A stretch of 64,000 nucleotides of DNA, taken from the NCBI RefSeq assembly GCF_000769915.1, contig NZ_JRLV01000021.1:1-64000 (forward strand), given 5' to 3'. The notes under the pieces are model-generated. The model was not told where the DNA came from. It made no database searches and saw nothing but the letters and a program-made list of their open reading frames with translations. The DNA comes from Flavobacterium beibuense F44-8. Its GTDB lineage: Bacteria; Bacteroidota; Bacteroidia; Flavobacteriales; Flavobacteriaceae. Positions within the stretch are counted from its first letter, which is position 1; the number at the start of each line of letters is the position of its first letter. Below, piece after piece: positions 1 to 9,200 of the stretch. Made by a program: the position numbers and the translations under genes.

Positions 1-37
1 CTGAAGAGATAATATCTTTAACAAACTATAAGACAGA

Positions 38-67
38 AAAGGCAGCCAATAGGCTGTCTTTTTCTTT
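38..67 (+). terminator. Rho-independent terminator of a transcript entering from the left
   Basis: A hairpin has arms at 38-47 and 52-61 (core CAGCC-AATA-GGCTG) and runs into a T-rich tail. It would end a plus-strand gene lying left of the window. Nothing coding is seen in bases 1-142. Confidence 0.7.
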
Positions 68-100
68 TGGGTATAAATATATAATTATTAAGTATAAAAA

Positions 101-127
101 AAGGGAGACATTAGCCTCCCTTTTCTT
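101..127. terminator. Bidirectional terminator
   Basis: AAGGGAG at 101-107 pairs with CTCCCTT at 115-121. An A-run precedes it and a T-rich run follows it, so it can work both ways. Its main client is the minus-strand aminotransferase gene ending at 143. Confidence 0.7.
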
Positions 128-142
128 TACAAACTATTATGA

Positions 143-1333
143 TTAGCTGTTATATTGTTTTAGTGCTGCTGCAAGTATTTCTACAGAGCGAACTAAGTCT
201 TCTTTTTTAAGTACGTAAGCGATTCTTATCTCATCTAATCCAATATTAGGAGAAGAATAGAAACCTGCAGCAGGAGCTACCATTATGGTTTCTCCGTTAA
301 GGTCAAACTTCTCAAGTAGCCATTGAGCAAAATCATCAGCGTTTTTAACAGGAAGTTTTGCTATACAGTAAAAAGCACCTTTTGGGGTAGCAACTTTTAC
401 ACCTTCAATTTTATTAAGTTCGGTGATTAAAGTATCCCTACGCTCTTTATATTCGCTAATAACTTCGTCAAAATAACTTTGAGGAGTTTCAAGGGCAGCC
501 TCACTTGCAATCTGAGCAAAAGTAGGAGGGCTTAGCCTTGCCTGAGCAAACTTCATGGCAGTAGCCATTACCTCTTTATTTTTAGAAACAATGCATCCTA
601 TCCTTGCACCACACATACTGTATCTTTTAGAAACAGAGTCAATCATTATGGCGTTTTGTTCAATGCCCGGTACATTCATTACAGAGTAATGCTTGTCTCC
701 GTCGTAAGTAAACTCACGATATACTTCATCTGCAATAAGGAAAAGATCGTGTTTTTTAACCAGTTCGGCAAGCTGCTGAATTTCTTCCTGCGTATAAAGG
801 TATCCTGTAGGGTTGCCAGGATTACAAATAAGTATTGCTTTTGTTTTAGGAGTAATAAGTTTTTCGAAATCAGTAATAGGAGGAAGGGCAAAACCCTCAT
901 CTATTGTAGAGATAACCGGTACAACTTTAACTCCCGAAGCAGTAGAGAAACCATTGTAGTTGGCATAGAAAGGTTCCGGGATAATGATCTCGTCTCCATC
1001 ATCCATAGTACTTCCCATAGCAAATAATAATGCCTCAGAACCACCGGTTGTGATAATTATATCGGCTGCGTTAACAGATACTCCGTGGTTTTGGTAATAA
1101 TCAGCTAATTTGTTTCTATAGCTTTCAAAACCTGCAGAATGGCTATACTCCAATATTTTGATGGAGTTGTTTTTAATAGCTTCAAGTGCTACTTCCGGAG
1201 TTTTGATATCCGGCTGGCCAATATTAAGGTGGTATACTTTGTGGCCTTTTTTCTTAGCTCCTTCAGCATAAGGAACTAACTTCCTTATAGGAGACTCAGG
1301 CATTAACTGTCCCTTATTTGATACTTTAGGCAT
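143..1333 (-). CDS. PLP-dependent aminotransferase, class I/II
   Basis: A 396-residue fold-type I aminotransferase related to aspartate/aromatic aminotransferases. It transfers an amino group between an amino acid and a 2-oxo acid in the cytosol through pyridoxal phosphate. Visible motifs are NPGNPTG at 171-177, the cofactor-binding D202-E203-V-Y205, the Schiff-base lysine K236 in SVSKRYSMCGARIG, and the carboxylate-binding Arg region near 244. Length is normal for the family. It is monocistronic, with a terminator just downstream. The amino acid substrate cannot be told from sequence alone; aspartate is the usual guess. Confidence 0.9.
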   Translation of the reverse strand: MPKVSNKGQLMPESPIRKLVPYAEGAKKKGHKVYHLNIGQPDIKTPEVALEAIKNNSIKILEYSHSAGFESYRNKLADYYQNHGVSVNAADIIITTGGSEALLFAMGSTMDDGDEIIIPEPFYANYNGFSTASGVKVVPVISTIDEGFALPPITDFEKLITPKTKAILICNPGNPTGYLYTQEEIQQLAELVKKHDLFLIADEVYREFTYDGDKHYSVMNVPGIEQNAIMIDSVSKRYSMCGARIGCIVSKNKEVMATAMKFAQARLSPPTFAQIASEAALETPQSYFDEVISEYKERRDTLITELNKIEGVKVATPKGAFYCIAKLPVKNADDFAQWLLEKFDLNGETIMVAPAAGFYSSPNIGLDEIRIAYVLKKEDLVRSVEILAAALKQYNS

Positions 1334-1446
1334 TGTATTGAATTTTAATTTTTTTGATGCGCAAATTTGCGACTTTTTTTATAAACTTTATAATATAAAA
1401 TTCATCTAATTCACAGTTTTGTAATTTATTAGGTGAATAGTAATAA

Positions 1447-1474
1447 AAAAGCCCCGCCAAATGGCAGGGCTTTA
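1447..1474. terminator. Terminator downstream of the DUF1573 gene
   Basis: AAAGCCCcGCC and GGCaGGGCTTT form a GC-rich stem flanked by A and T runs. It lies 21 bp past the stop of the minus-strand gene ending at 1495. Confidence 0.75.
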
Positions 1475-1494
1475 CTATATTCTTAATTTGTAGC

Positions 1495-1923
1495 TTACTG
1501 GTTTGGAATTGCTTTTTTCTTTTCCAGTATGTTAACTTCTTCTTTCTTAACTACATTACCTTTAATCTTAAGGGCAACTACTCCGTCAGGGTAGTTAACA
1601 GCATTAGACTGTACGGTAATGGTTTTTCTTATCGGTCCCGGGTGCATATTGTACTTAACCTCTATTTTCCCTGTTTTACCGGGCATAATTGGTTCTTTTG
1701 GTTTTGTAGGTACGGTACATCCGCAGGTAGACTTTACATCTTTGATGATAAGAGGGGCATCTCCGGTATTGGTGAATTCAAAAATTCGTAATCCGTCATC
1801 GGTCTCTTTACTCACGGTACCATAATCAATCGTATCCTCTTTGAATTCGATTTTGGCACCCGACTGAGCATTTGCTGTAATAGCTATAAGTAATACGGCT
1901 ATTAGTCCTAAAAACTTTTTCAT
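1495..1923 (-). CDS. DUF1573 domain secreted protein
   Basis: A 142-residue protein with a Sec signal peptide (residues 1-20, ending TANAQ). It is followed by one DUF1573 domain, an immunoglobulin-like beta-sandwich common in Bacteroidetes envelope proteins. The family signature is visible: the DYG start of the domain, the 'F.NTG..PL.I' stretch, the GCTVP cysteine motif, and 'PG..G.I.V.YN'. The C-terminus is lysine-rich. The cellular role of the family is not established. It is divergent from valS and has its own terminator. Confidence 0.85.
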   Translation of the reverse strand: MKKFLGLIAVLLIAITANAQSGAKIEFKEDTIDYGTVSKETDDGLRIFEFTNTGDAPLIIKDVKSTCGCTVPTKPKEPIMPGKTGKIEVKYNMHPGPIRKTITVQSNAVNYPDGVVALKIKGNVVKKEEVNILEKKKAIPNQ

Positions 1924-1976
1924 TTGGTGTGTATTTTAGTTTTAGTAATTTTAGTAAAAATAATTAGATTTAAATT

Positions 1977-2006
1977 AAGAGCAAATATTCACTGCTCTTT
2001 TTTTTA
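1977..2006 (+). terminator. Orphan terminator-like hairpin upstream of valS
   Basis: AAGAGCA (1977-1983) pairs with TGCTCTT (1993-1999) and runs into eight or more Ts. It points along the plus strand, yet no plus-strand gene lies to its left since 142. See findings. Confidence 0.5.
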
Positions 2007-2023
2007 ATTTGTACTTATATGGT

Positions 2024-2031
2024 TACTTTTG
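2024..2031 (+). promoter_or_regulatory. -7 element of valS
   Basis: TACTTTTG matches the Bacteroidetes -7 consensus TAnnTTTG, 57 bp before the valS ATG. No well-spaced TTG (-33) was found, so only the -7 box is claimed. Confidence 0.5.
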
Positions 2032-2088
2032 CATACATTTTACAAAAATCAGACCATAATTTTTTAAATTATTATATTTCAGATAGTT

Positions 2089-4719
2089 ATGACTATACCT
2101 GCACAATTTGACGCTAAGGCAGCAGAGAAAAAATGGTACGACTACTGGATGGAAAACAACTATTTTCATTCAGAGCCTGATCACAGGGCACCGTACACTA
2201 TAGTAATACCTCCGCCAAATGTTACAGGTGTTCTTCACATGGGGCACATGCTTAACAACACTATTCAGGATGTATTAATAAGAAGAGCAAGGCTTAAGGG
2301 CTTTAATGCCTGCTGGGTCCCTGGAACCGACCATGCTTCTATTGCTACTGAGGCTAAAGTTGTTGCCAAACTTAAAGAAGAGGGTATAAACAAAAGCGAT
2401 CTTACCCGCGAGGAGTTCCTTAAACATGCCTGGGACTGGACCGATAAATATGGTGGCGTAATCCTGGATCAGCTTAAAAAGCTGGGGGCTTCATGCGACT
2501 GGGAACGTACTAAGTTTACTATGGATCCAGATATGTCGGCTTCTGTAATCAGGTCGTTTGTAGACCTGTATAACAAAGGTATGATATATAGAGGGTACCG
2601 TATGGTAAACTGGGACCCTGAGGCTAAAACAACCCTTTCTGACGAAGAGGTTATTTATGAGGAAAGACAGGGTAAACTGTATCATTTAAAATATAAAATT
2701 GAAGGCAGCGAGGATTTTGTAATCATTGCAACTACGCGTCCTGAAACCATTTTAGGTGATACTGCTATTTGTATTAATCCTAATGATGAGCGTTATACTC
2801 ACTTAAAAGGTAAAAAGGCTATTGTGCCTATTGCTAACCGTGTAATTCCTATCATATTTGACGAGTATGTTGATATGGAGTTTGGTACAGGATGTCTTAA
2901 GGTTACACCTGCACACGATGTTAACGATAAAGAACTAGGGGAAAGGCATAACCTTGAAATCATTGATATTTTTAATGAGGATGCTACACTTAACAGTTTC
3001 GGGCTTCATTATGAAGGTAAAGACAGGTTTGTGGTTAGGGACGAGATTGCTAAAGAGCTTGAAACTATTGGTAGTCTTGAGAAAATAGAAAACCACCTTA
3101 ACAAGGTAGGTACTTCCGAAAGGACTAAGGCTGTTATTGAGCCAAGACTTTCTGACCAGTGGTTCCTTAAAATGGAAGACCTGGTTAAGCCTGCTATCAA
3201 AGCAGTTTTAGAGACTGAAGAAGTTAAGCTTTACCCTAAGCGTTTTGAAAATACATACCGTCACTGGATGGAAAACATTCGTGACTGGAACATATCACGC
3301 CAGTTATGGTGGGGACAGCAAATACCTGCTTACTACTATGGTGAAGGCAAGGAAGATTTTGTTGTAGCCGAAACTGCCGATGCAGCTTTAGAACTGGCTA
3401 AGCAAAGAACAGGTAACGCTGCATTAACGGTAGCCGACCTTAAGCAGGATCCTGATGCGCTGGATACATGGTTCTCTTCATGGTTATGGCCTATGGCTGT
3501 TTTTGGAGGAGTTATGAATCCGGAAAATGAAGATTTTAAGTATTATTATCCTACTAACGATCTTGTTACGGGGCCGGATATTCTTTTCTTCTGGGTAGCA
3601 AGAATGATTATTGCAGGATATGAGTATGCCGGCGAGAAACCTTTTACTAATGTTTACCTTACAGGTCTTGTTAGGGATAGCCAGAGAAGAAAAATGTCTA
3701 AGTCACTGGGTAACTCACCGGATCCGCTTGATTTGATTGAGAAATTTGGTGCCGATGGTGTACGTGTAGGACTGCTGTTAAGTGCTTCTGCAGGTAATGA
3801 CATTCTTTTTGACGAAGAACTTTGTAATCAGGGTAAAGGTTTTACCACTAAGATATGGAATGCTTTCAGGCTTATAAAAGGCTGGGAGGTAAGCGATATT
3901 GAGCAGCCTGAATATGCTAAAAAAGCTATTGAGTGGTATGAGGCTAAGCTGCAAAAAACATTAGTTGAGATTGAAGATCATTTTGAGAAATACAGAATAT
4001 CAGACGCGCTTATGGCTATCTATAAGCTGGTATGGGACGATTTCTGTTCATGGTTCCTTGAAATGATTAAGCCGGGTTATCAGCAGCCTATAGACAGGGC
4101 TACTTTTAATAAGGCTATCGAAATGCTTGAAAATAACCTTAAGCTGCTTCATCCGTTTATGCCATTCCTTACAGAGGAGATATGGCAGCATATTGCCGAA
4201 AGGACTCCGGAAGATGCACTTATCGTAGCTGTGTGGCCGGAAGCTAAACAGGTTGATGAAAAGCTTATTGCCGACTTTGATCTTGCTGCTGAAGTTATTT
4301 CGGGGATAAGGACGATAAGAAAAGATAAGAACATACCTTTTAAAGATACTATTGAGGTTAAGGTAATCAACAACGATAATTCATCAGATTATTTTGATGT
4401 TATTGTTGAGAAGCTGGGTAATGTTTCTTCTTTAGAATATGTGACCGAGAAGGTAAACGGAGCGCTTACTTTCAGGGTTAAATCAAACGAATACTTTATT
4501 CCGGTATCGGGTAATGTAAATATTGAGGAGGAGATCGCTAAATTGGAAGAGGAACTTAAATATAATAAAGGTTTCCTTAAATCAGTTCAGGCGAAACTAT
4601 CTAACGAAAAGTTTGTAAGCGGTGCACCAGAGAAGGTTGTAGCTATAGAGCGTCAAAAAGAGGCTGATGCCCTTGCTAAAATTGCTACTATAGAGCAAAG
4701 TCTTGAAAGTCTTAAATAA
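2089..4719 (+). CDS. valS: Valine--tRNA ligase
   Basis: An 876-residue class I aminoacyl-tRNA synthetase that charges tRNA-Val in the cytosol. The ATP-binding HIGH motif is HMGH at 50-53, inside [14 protein letters not shown], which is diagnostic for ValRS. KMSKS is at 535-539. The [11 protein letters not shown] stretch belongs to the CP1 editing domain, which removes mischarged threonine. A C-terminal coiled coil rich in E, K and L (about 810-876) is the usual ValRS tRNA-binding arm. Full length, and followed by a strong terminator. Confidence 0.98.
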   Translation: MTIPAQFDAKAAEKKWYDYWMENNYFHSEPDHRAPYTIVIPPPNVTGVLHMGHMLNNTIQDVLIRRARLKGFNACWVPGTDHASIATEAKVVAKLKEEGINKSDLTREEFLKHAWDWTDKYGGVILDQLKKLGASCDWERTKFTMDPDMSASVIRSFVDLYNKGMIYRGYRMVNWDPEAKTTLSDEEVIYEERQGKLYHLKYKIEGSEDFVIIATTRPETILGDTAICINPNDERYTHLKGKKAIVPIANRVIPIIFDEYVDMEFGTGCLKVTPAHDVNDKELGERHNLEIIDIFNEDATLNSFGLHYEGKDRFVVRDEIAKELETIGSLEKIENHLNKVGTSERTKAVIEPRLSDQWFLKMEDLVKPAIKAVLETEEVKLYPKRFENTYRHWMENIRDWNISRQLWWGQQIPAYYYGEGKEDFVVAETADAALELAKQRTGNAALTVADLKQDPDALDTWFSSWLWPMAVFGGVMNPENEDFKYYYPTNDLVTGPDILFFWVARMIIAGYEYAGEKPFTNVYLTGLVRDSQRRKMSKSLGNSPDPLDLIEKFGADGVRVGLLLSASAGNDILFDEELCNQGKGFTTKIWNAFRLIKGWEVSDIEQPEYAKKAIEWYEAKLQKTLVEIEDHFEKYRISDALMAIYKLVWDDFCSWFLEMIKPGYQQPIDRATFNKAIEMLENNLKLLHPFMPFLTEEIWQHIAERTPEDALIVAVWPEAKQVDEKLIADFDLAAEVISGIRTIRKDKNIPFKDTIEVKVINNDNSSDYFDVIVEKLGNVSSLEYVTEKVNGALTFRVKSNEYFIPVSGNVNIEEEIAKLEEELKYNKGFLKSVQAKLSNEKFVSGAPEKVVAIERQKEADALAKIATIEQSLESLK

Positions 4720-4734
4720 TTAAGATATACACTA

Positions 4735-4767
4735 TAAAAAACGGGAGCCGATAAGCTCCCGTTTTTT
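4735..4767. terminator. Terminator after valS
   Basis: ACGGGAGC-CGATAA-GCTCCCGT is an 8-bp perfect stem between A and T runs. It serves valS and probably the convergent lipoprotein gene. Confidence 0.85.
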
Positions 4768-4800
4768 ATATATAACCTAAAATTAAAATAGTACTACTGC

Positions 4801-5871
4801 TTACGGCAGGTAAGTAATTATTCTCTCTACAACAAAAGTTTCCACCCCGTTTATTGATATGGTTTTTTTAGTCCAGTTTCCTTTATCATCATATTCATAT
4901 CTGTAAAATTTGGAATCTTTAATGACATTTTTATCATCTGCTACATTAAATTCGGTAATGCTGTTGTGGTTATCATAAGCATATCCTGCTTTGTATGTAA
5001 TATTGCCGTCCTGTTTAACCACCATGCCCAGTTTATTGCCATTATTGTCATAATGATATTCGGTTACGTATTCAATACCTTCATCACCATCTTTAAGGTA
5101 TTCAATTATTAAATTTCCGTTGTTGTCATAAGTGAATTTTTGAACTCTGCCCAGTGTTTTATCAGGATTAATAGTCTCTTTACTTATAAGCTTATCACCA
5201 TCATATTTAGTATTTGTAATATACTCAATACCGCCATCTTTATTATAACGTGTAATAGATGTTACATTTCCGTTCTCGTCGTAATCATATATGTTTTTAA
5301 ACTGAACGGTTTCTGTTTTAAGATAGGAATGCTCTTCTTTCACATTGCCGTTTTCGTTGTAAATAAAAGCGGTTCTGTCCTGTAAAATGTCCTGAGCATT
5401 ATATTTGGTAACATCAACTAATTTATCTCCTTCAAAACGCTGTAGTGTCCTGCTAAGTTGGGTGCCATCGGCATTTCTTTTAATGATGTTTGTGTTGTTT
5501 CCGTTTTCCCAGGTATATTCTGTTTTAATAAACGGTTTGCCTGCCATGTATTGGATAGTGCTTATAAGTTTATCTTTTCCTTCATAAATAGATTCTTCAT
5601 AAGGAGTATCGCCTTTAATCCATTTTCTTTCTACTACAAGTTTACCTTCGTCATTGAACACAAGGTCAAAATCATGGCTGTACTTTACCTCGCGTTTGTG
5701 CTCACCTTTTTCAGATCCGTTAAGAGCATACGATTTCTCGCTTATGCTTTCAACATTTCCAAGAAGCTCATAGCTGTCCCAGTCGGCTTTTGATCGGTCA
5801 ATTACTTTTTTTTCTTCCTTTTGGCAAGAGGTCAGTATTAGCAGTAATGCAAGAGAAAATATACGTTTCAT
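4801..5871 (-). CDS. Lipoprotein with YD-like repeats
   Basis: A 356-residue predicted lipoprotein. Residues 1-16 are a signal peptide with lipobox LTSC; Cys16 would carry the lipid and is followed by charged residues (QKEEKK). The body is built of degenerate repeats of the form 'Y(D/E).(N/D)GN(V/L/K)', for example YDENGN, YDNNGN and YDDKGN, spaced about 20-40 residues apart. These resemble the beta-strand YD repeats of Rhs/teneurin shells. There is no toxin domain, so it is not an Rhs effector. Such envelope lipoproteins are common in flavobacteria and have no known function. Confidence 0.75.
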   Translation of the reverse strand: MKRIFSLALLLILTSCQKEEKKVIDRSKADWDSYELLGNVESISEKSYALNGSEKGEHKREVKYSHDFDLVFNDEGKLVVERKWIKGDTPYEESIYEGKDKLISTIQYMAGKPFIKTEYTWENGNNTNIIKRNADGTQLSRTLQRFEGDKLVDVTKYNAQDILQDRTAFIYNENGNVKEEHSYLKTETVQFKNIYDYDENGNVTSITRYNKDGGIEYITNTKYDGDKLISKETINPDKTLGRVQKFTYDNNGNLIIEYLKDGDEGIEYVTEYHYDNNGNKLGMVVKQDGNITYKAGYAYDNHNSITEFNVADDKNVIKDSKFYRYEYDDKGNWTKKTISINGVETFVVERIITYLP

Positions 5872-5947
5872 TTTAAGATTGTGTTAAGAGTTTCAAAAGT
5901 CTGCTTTTTTTTTCAAAAAGTCAATTGAGAGAATCATTTTTTAAATA

Positions 5948-5977
5948 AAAAAATCCGCCCATAAGAGCGGATTTAAT
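5948..5977. terminator. Terminator after the superoxide dismutase gene
   Basis: AAATCCGC (5951-5958) pairs with GCGGATTT (5967-5974), with an A-run on the side where the minus-strand transcript ends. Confidence 0.75.
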
Positions 5978-5994
5978 ATTTAAGGCTAAAAATA

Positions 5995-6762
5995 TTATTT
6001 AGCTATAGCTGCTTCATATTTTTTTGCAACTGCATCCCAGTTAATTACGTTGTAAAAGTTAGAGATGTAGTCTGGTCTTTTGTTTTGGTAATGTAGGTAA
6101 TAAGCATGCTCCCATACATCTATAGCAAGTACCGGAGTACCTGATATACCAACACCCGGCATTAATGGGTTATCCTGGTTAGGAGTTTGACCCACTGCAA
6201 GTTTTCCTGATGCATCTACATATAACCAAGCCCAACCTGAGCCAAACTGAGTACCTGCAGCCTCGCTAAACTTGTCTTTAAAGTTTTCAAACGAACCAAA
6301 GTCTTTGTTAATCGCTTCTGCAAGAGCACCTGTTGGTTGTCCGCCTGCATTTGGAGCCATTATTTCCCAGTAAAGGTTGTGGTTGTAGTAACCACCGCCA
6401 TTATTTCTAAGGGCTTTGTTGTTCATGTCCATGCCTTTAAGAATTTCTTCAATCGATTTGTTTTCTAAATCTGTACCGGCAATAGCTTTGTTTAACTTGT
6501 TTGCATATCCCACATGGTGCTTAGAGTAGTGGGTTTCCATGGTTTTAGCATCGATATATGGTTCCAGAGCATCGTAAGCAAAGCCTAGTTTAACCAGTTG
6601 GAATTTACCTTCGGCCTTAACATCGTCAGGATTTCCCATTGCTGGTGCTTCTGCTTTTTCCGGCTCAGGTACCTGAACCTCTTCCAGATTATTTTTTTCT
6701 TTGCACGATTGCAGTGAAGCAACCAGTACTAAAGCAGAAAAGAACATCTTTACGTTTTTCAT
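5995..6762 (-). CDS. Superoxide dismutase (Fe/Mn family), lipoprotein form
   Basis: A 255-residue protein that dismutates superoxide to peroxide and O2. It begins with a lipoprotein signal (lipobox LQSC, Cys20) and a Glu/Pro-rich linker, so it should be anchored in the envelope rather than be cytosolic. The metal ligands are visible: H78 (METHYSKHH), H128 (NHNLYW), and D215 and H219 (DVWEHAYY). Second-sphere residues favour manganese, namely Gly rather than Gln in [10 protein letters not shown] and Gln196 in NQDNPLMPG. It is the last gene of a block that makes phospholipids, 10 bp after the acyl-CoA-binding protein gene. Confidence 0.92.
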   Translation of the reverse strand: MKNVKMFFSALVLVASLQSCKEKNNLEEVQVPEPEKAEAPAMGNPDDVKAEGKFQLVKLGFAYDALEPYIDAKTMETHYSKHHVGYANKLNKAIAGTDLENKSIEEILKGMDMNNKALRNNGGGYYNHNLYWEIMAPNAGGQPTGALAEAINKDFGSFENFKDKFSEAAGTQFGSGWAWLYVDASGKLAVGQTPNQDNPLMPGVGISGTPVLAIDVWEHAYYLHYQNKRPDYISNFYNVINWDAVAKKYEAAIAK

Positions 6763-6772
6763 GATAGTAATT

Positions 6773-7036
6773 TTATTTAATTAGAGAATTGATTAAATCG
6801 ATATAATGCTGCTTGGCTTCGTCTGCGCTTAAGTGTCTTATTTGCATCCATGCATTCATCTTAAAAGCGCTTCTCAAATCGTAGGACTGGTAATAGCTTT
6901 TCTTGGCATCGCCAAGAGTTGCCTGCTTGTAGTAGGCATAAATTTTTAGCATGACGTCCTGAGGCAAAGCCTGCGTCATATTTGAAGCTTTCTCATAAGC
7001 TTCCTGAAACAGAGTATCTAAATTTTTCTCCTGCAT
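6773..7036 (-). CDS. Acyl-CoA-binding protein (ACBP family)
   Basis: An 87-residue four-helix protein expected to bind long-chain acyl-CoA esters in the cytosol. Family marks are the [11 protein letters not shown] stretch (normally YgLYKQAT.GD), the acyl-CoA-contacting Lys and Tyr there, and [18 protein letters not shown] (normally AW...G.S.eeA...YI). ACBPs are rare in bacteria but widespread in flavobacteria. Its start overlaps the psd stop by one base, so the two are translationally coupled. The likely job is handling acyl groups for the adjacent phospholipid genes. Confidence 0.88.
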   Translation of the reverse strand: MQEKNLDTLFQEAYEKASNMTQALPQDVMLKIYAYYKQATLGDAKKSYYQSYDLRSAFKMNAWMQIRHLSADEAKQHYIDLINSLIK

Positions 7037-7689
7037 TAGGCTTTCTTCGCTATTATGGTTTTACCGCCTATAGCTTTTTGGTTAAGCTCCACATCTATTT
7101 CTGTACCTAAAGGTAAGAATAAATCTACTCTCGACCCAAATTTAATAAAGCCCGCATCTGTACCCTGAACCACATGCATACCTTCTTTGGCATAATTTAC
7201 AATGCGTCTTGCCAACGCACCCGCAATTTGCCTGTATAGAATATCGCCAAATACGCTGTTTTCTATTACTACAGTTGTACGTTCGTTTTCCTCACTCGCT
7301 TTAGGGTGCCATGCTACAAGGTATTTGCCGGCATGGTATTTACTAAACTTTACAAGTCCATTAACGGCATAACGCGTAACGTGAACGTTAATAGGCGACA
7401 TGAAGATAGATACCTGAAGGCGCTTGTCCTTAAAGTACTCCGGTTCATATACTTCCTCAATAACCACAATCTTACCGTCTACCGGTGCAATAATGGTATG
7501 ATCTGCAGCATTTACAGGACGTTTAGGGTTCCTGAAAAACTGAAGGATAAGCACCATAAATACAAGTGCAAATACCTCAATAAACTTTAAAAGCCAGTAG
7601 TTGGCAATAAATTTTTCTGCCAGTAATACAACAGCTACGGTTGTAACCAGCGACCCTAAAATGATTTTAGCTCCTTCTTTATGAAACAT
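7036..7689 (-). CDS. psd: Phosphatidylserine decarboxylase family protein
   Basis: A 217-residue membrane-associated enzyme converting phosphatidylserine to phosphatidylethanolamine. It has two hydrophobic segments (about 8-25 and 32-52) followed by the catalytic domain with FFRNPKR and PVDGKIV. The self-cleavage site that gives the pyruvoyl prosthetic group is Gly185-Ser186 in IKFGSRVDL, the short bacterial/archaeal PSD type rather than the LGST type of E. coli. Its start overlaps the end of cdsA by 11 bp. Together they form a phosphatidylethanolamine pathway operon. Confidence 0.93.
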   Translation of the reverse strand: MFHKEGAKIILGSLVTTVAVVLLAEKFIANYWLLKFIEVFALVFMVLILQFFRNPKRPVNAADHTIIAPVDGKIVVIEEVYEPEYFKDKRLQVSIFMSPINVHVTRYAVNGLVKFSKYHAGKYLVAWHPKASEENERTTVVIENSVFGDILYRQIAGALARRIVNYAKEGMHVVQGTDAGFIKFGSRVDLFLPLGTEIDVELNQKAIGGKTIIAKKA

Positions 7690-8491
7690 AATTGATTATT
7701 TGGTAATACAAAAATAAGAAAGGTATAGCAAAAATAATACTATCCAGCCTGTCAAGTATGCCTCCGTGTCCCGGCATTATGTTTCCGCTGTCTTTTACGC
7801 CTGCTGTCCTTTTAAATTTAGATTCTACTAAGTCGCCCAATGTGCCGAATATTACAAGTATGATACCTCCTGTCATCCAAACGGTTGCTGACTGGAATGT
7901 GTAAAAGCGACTAAGGATATAACTGCCTATAAGGGCAAAAACCAAACCTCCCAAAAAGCCTTCAATAGTTTTTTTAGGCGAAATCTTCTCGTAAAGCTTG
8001 TGTTTACCTATTGCTCTTCCTGTAAGGTAGGCAAAGGTATCGTTAATCCATATTATAATAAATGCACCAATTATAAGGTAAGGGTTGTATTCAGCGTTTG
8101 ATATTAAAGGGTATTTCATTAACAGGGTAAAGGGGATAATGATATAACCTATTAGTAGTGCTACTTTGGCCGAGTTTTTTAAATGCCCGGTTTGGTTGCC
8201 CGGTTTAAATAAGTCGTTAAGTAATATTAGCCCTATAAAAACAGCACCGCAGTTTAATATTAAGTCGTTTTGAAAACTTTTAGGGATAAAAAGAGTATAT
8301 AGTATAAATAGCGCTGCGAGTAACAGTGCCTGTATTTTGCTAAAGTTGATAAGGTTACAGAATTCTAATACCGAAAGGAACATAAATAGCCCAAATAGTA
8401 CTATAAAGCTGATTTCGGAATATAGTGTTGAGGCTATTAACAGGATTATGTAAACTATGCCTGATAGTGCCCTGGTTAAGCTTTCATTCAT
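7679..8491 (-). CDS. cdsA: Phosphatidate cytidylyltransferase
   Basis: A 270-residue polytopic membrane enzyme (about 7-8 TM helices). It makes CDP-diacylglycerol from phosphatidate and CTP, the entry point to phosphatidylserine and phosphatidylglycerol. The C-terminal CdsA signature is present: GDLVESKFKR, then GVKDSG, then PGHGGILDRLDS, which holds the metal- and nucleotide-binding Asp residues. It sits one base after the LUD gene and overlaps psd, so it is co-transcribed with both. Confidence 0.96.
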   Translation of the reverse strand: MNESLTRALSGIVYIILLIASTLYSEISFIVLFGLFMFLSVLEFCNLINFSKIQALLLAALFILYTLFIPKSFQNDLILNCGAVFIGLILLNDLFKPGNQTGHLKNSAKVALLIGYIIIPFTLLMKYPLISNAEYNPYLIIGAFIIIWINDTFAYLTGRAIGKHKLYEKISPKKTIEGFLGGLVFALIGSYILSRFYTFQSATVWMTGGIILVIFGTLGDLVESKFKRTAGVKDSGNIMPGHGGILDRLDSIIFAIPFLFLYYQIINYVS

Positions 8492-8492
8492 T

Positions 8493-9095
8493 TTACAGAT
8501 CTTCCAATAGAAGGAGGTACAGGTTTTTGGCTACACTGCCATAATGCAGGAAATCCTCTTCTTTGGCCTTTTCAAAATATTTAATAGTGGTGATGTTGGT
8601 AGGGTATTCCCTGTCATATTTTCTTTTGATTTCCCTAAGCCCGTCACTCTTGGAATTAAGTATTTGGCTGGTTGTAGCAAAAATAACCATATTGTCAGGA
8701 AGCTCGTTTGGTTTCCTCTGTTTTATCTGGTTTGATGAGAACAGAATCGATCCTTCGTCTGCAATAAGGTTTTCGCATCCGGCTAAAAAGAAGAGTGGAT
8801 TTTTAGGGTTGTCGTAAGAAAGTTTATTTTCTTCCAGTAAGCTGCTAAGTTTTGGTTCAAAACACAAAGCTTCACATTCAAACCAGTCGTTTTCTTCTAA
8901 AATGTTCAAAAATTGATCGTGAACCTCAGTTAAGTTGTCGCAGTATAAAAATTTACCGCCGTTTTTTCTGAAGTTGTGAGTAAACAGTTCGTCTGCGGGT
9001 ACTTGTTTTTCGGGCAAAAACGGACTGGTTTCCATGTTTTTATCCTCGTTTGAATCATTATTGGGGGAACCAAAAATTTTTCTGAAAAGACTCAT
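8493..9095 (-). CDS. LUD domain protein (LutC/YkgG-like)
   Basis: A 200-residue protein with a lysine- and Asn-rich N-terminus and a LUD domain (about 60-200). The domain shows the VTG-like core as 'FLAGCENLIADEGSILFSSNQ' and 'MVIFATTSQIL'. LutC is part of the LutABC lactate-oxidation complex, but here no lutA or lutB is nearby. It is instead the first gene of the cdsA-psd-ACBP block, next to ftsH. Its function is therefore unknown; the family assignment is fairly sure, the lactate role is not. Confidence 0.75.
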   Translation of the reverse strand: MSLFRKIFGSPNNDSNEDKNMETSPFLPEKQVPADELFTHNFRKNGGKFLYCDNLTEVHDQFLNILEENDWFECEALCFEPKLSSLLEENKLSYDNPKNPLFFLAGCENLIADEGSILFSSNQIKQRKPNELPDNMVIFATTSQILNSKSDGLREIKRKYDREYPTNITTIKYFEKAKEEDFLHYGSVAKNLYLLLLEDL

Positions 9096-9137
9096 ACCTA
9101 ATTATTCGCGTTTTTCTGTAGTTTCATTCAAAGATAA

Positions 9138-9177
9138 AAAAATCTTAATTCAATACGGGTACTGAATTAAGATTTTT
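9138..9177. terminator. Terminator after ftsH
   Basis: A perfect 15-bp stem (AAAAATCTTAATTCA with TGAATTAAGATTTTT) around a 10-nt loop, between the ftsH stop and the LUD gene start. It separates ftsH-rsfS from the lipid operon. Confidence 0.85.
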
Positions 9178-9200
9178 ACTATAAATTATGAAATTTCGGT

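Noticed and set aside
1360..1371. CGCAAATTTGCG palindrome upstream of the aminotransferase as a regulator site
   Set aside because: It is short and overlaps a possible -7 box (CAAATTTG); no second copy was noticed, so chance is enough.
4801..5871. YD repeats taken as an Rhs toxin
   Set aside because: The protein is a short lipoprotein with no toxin domain and no immunity gene nearby.
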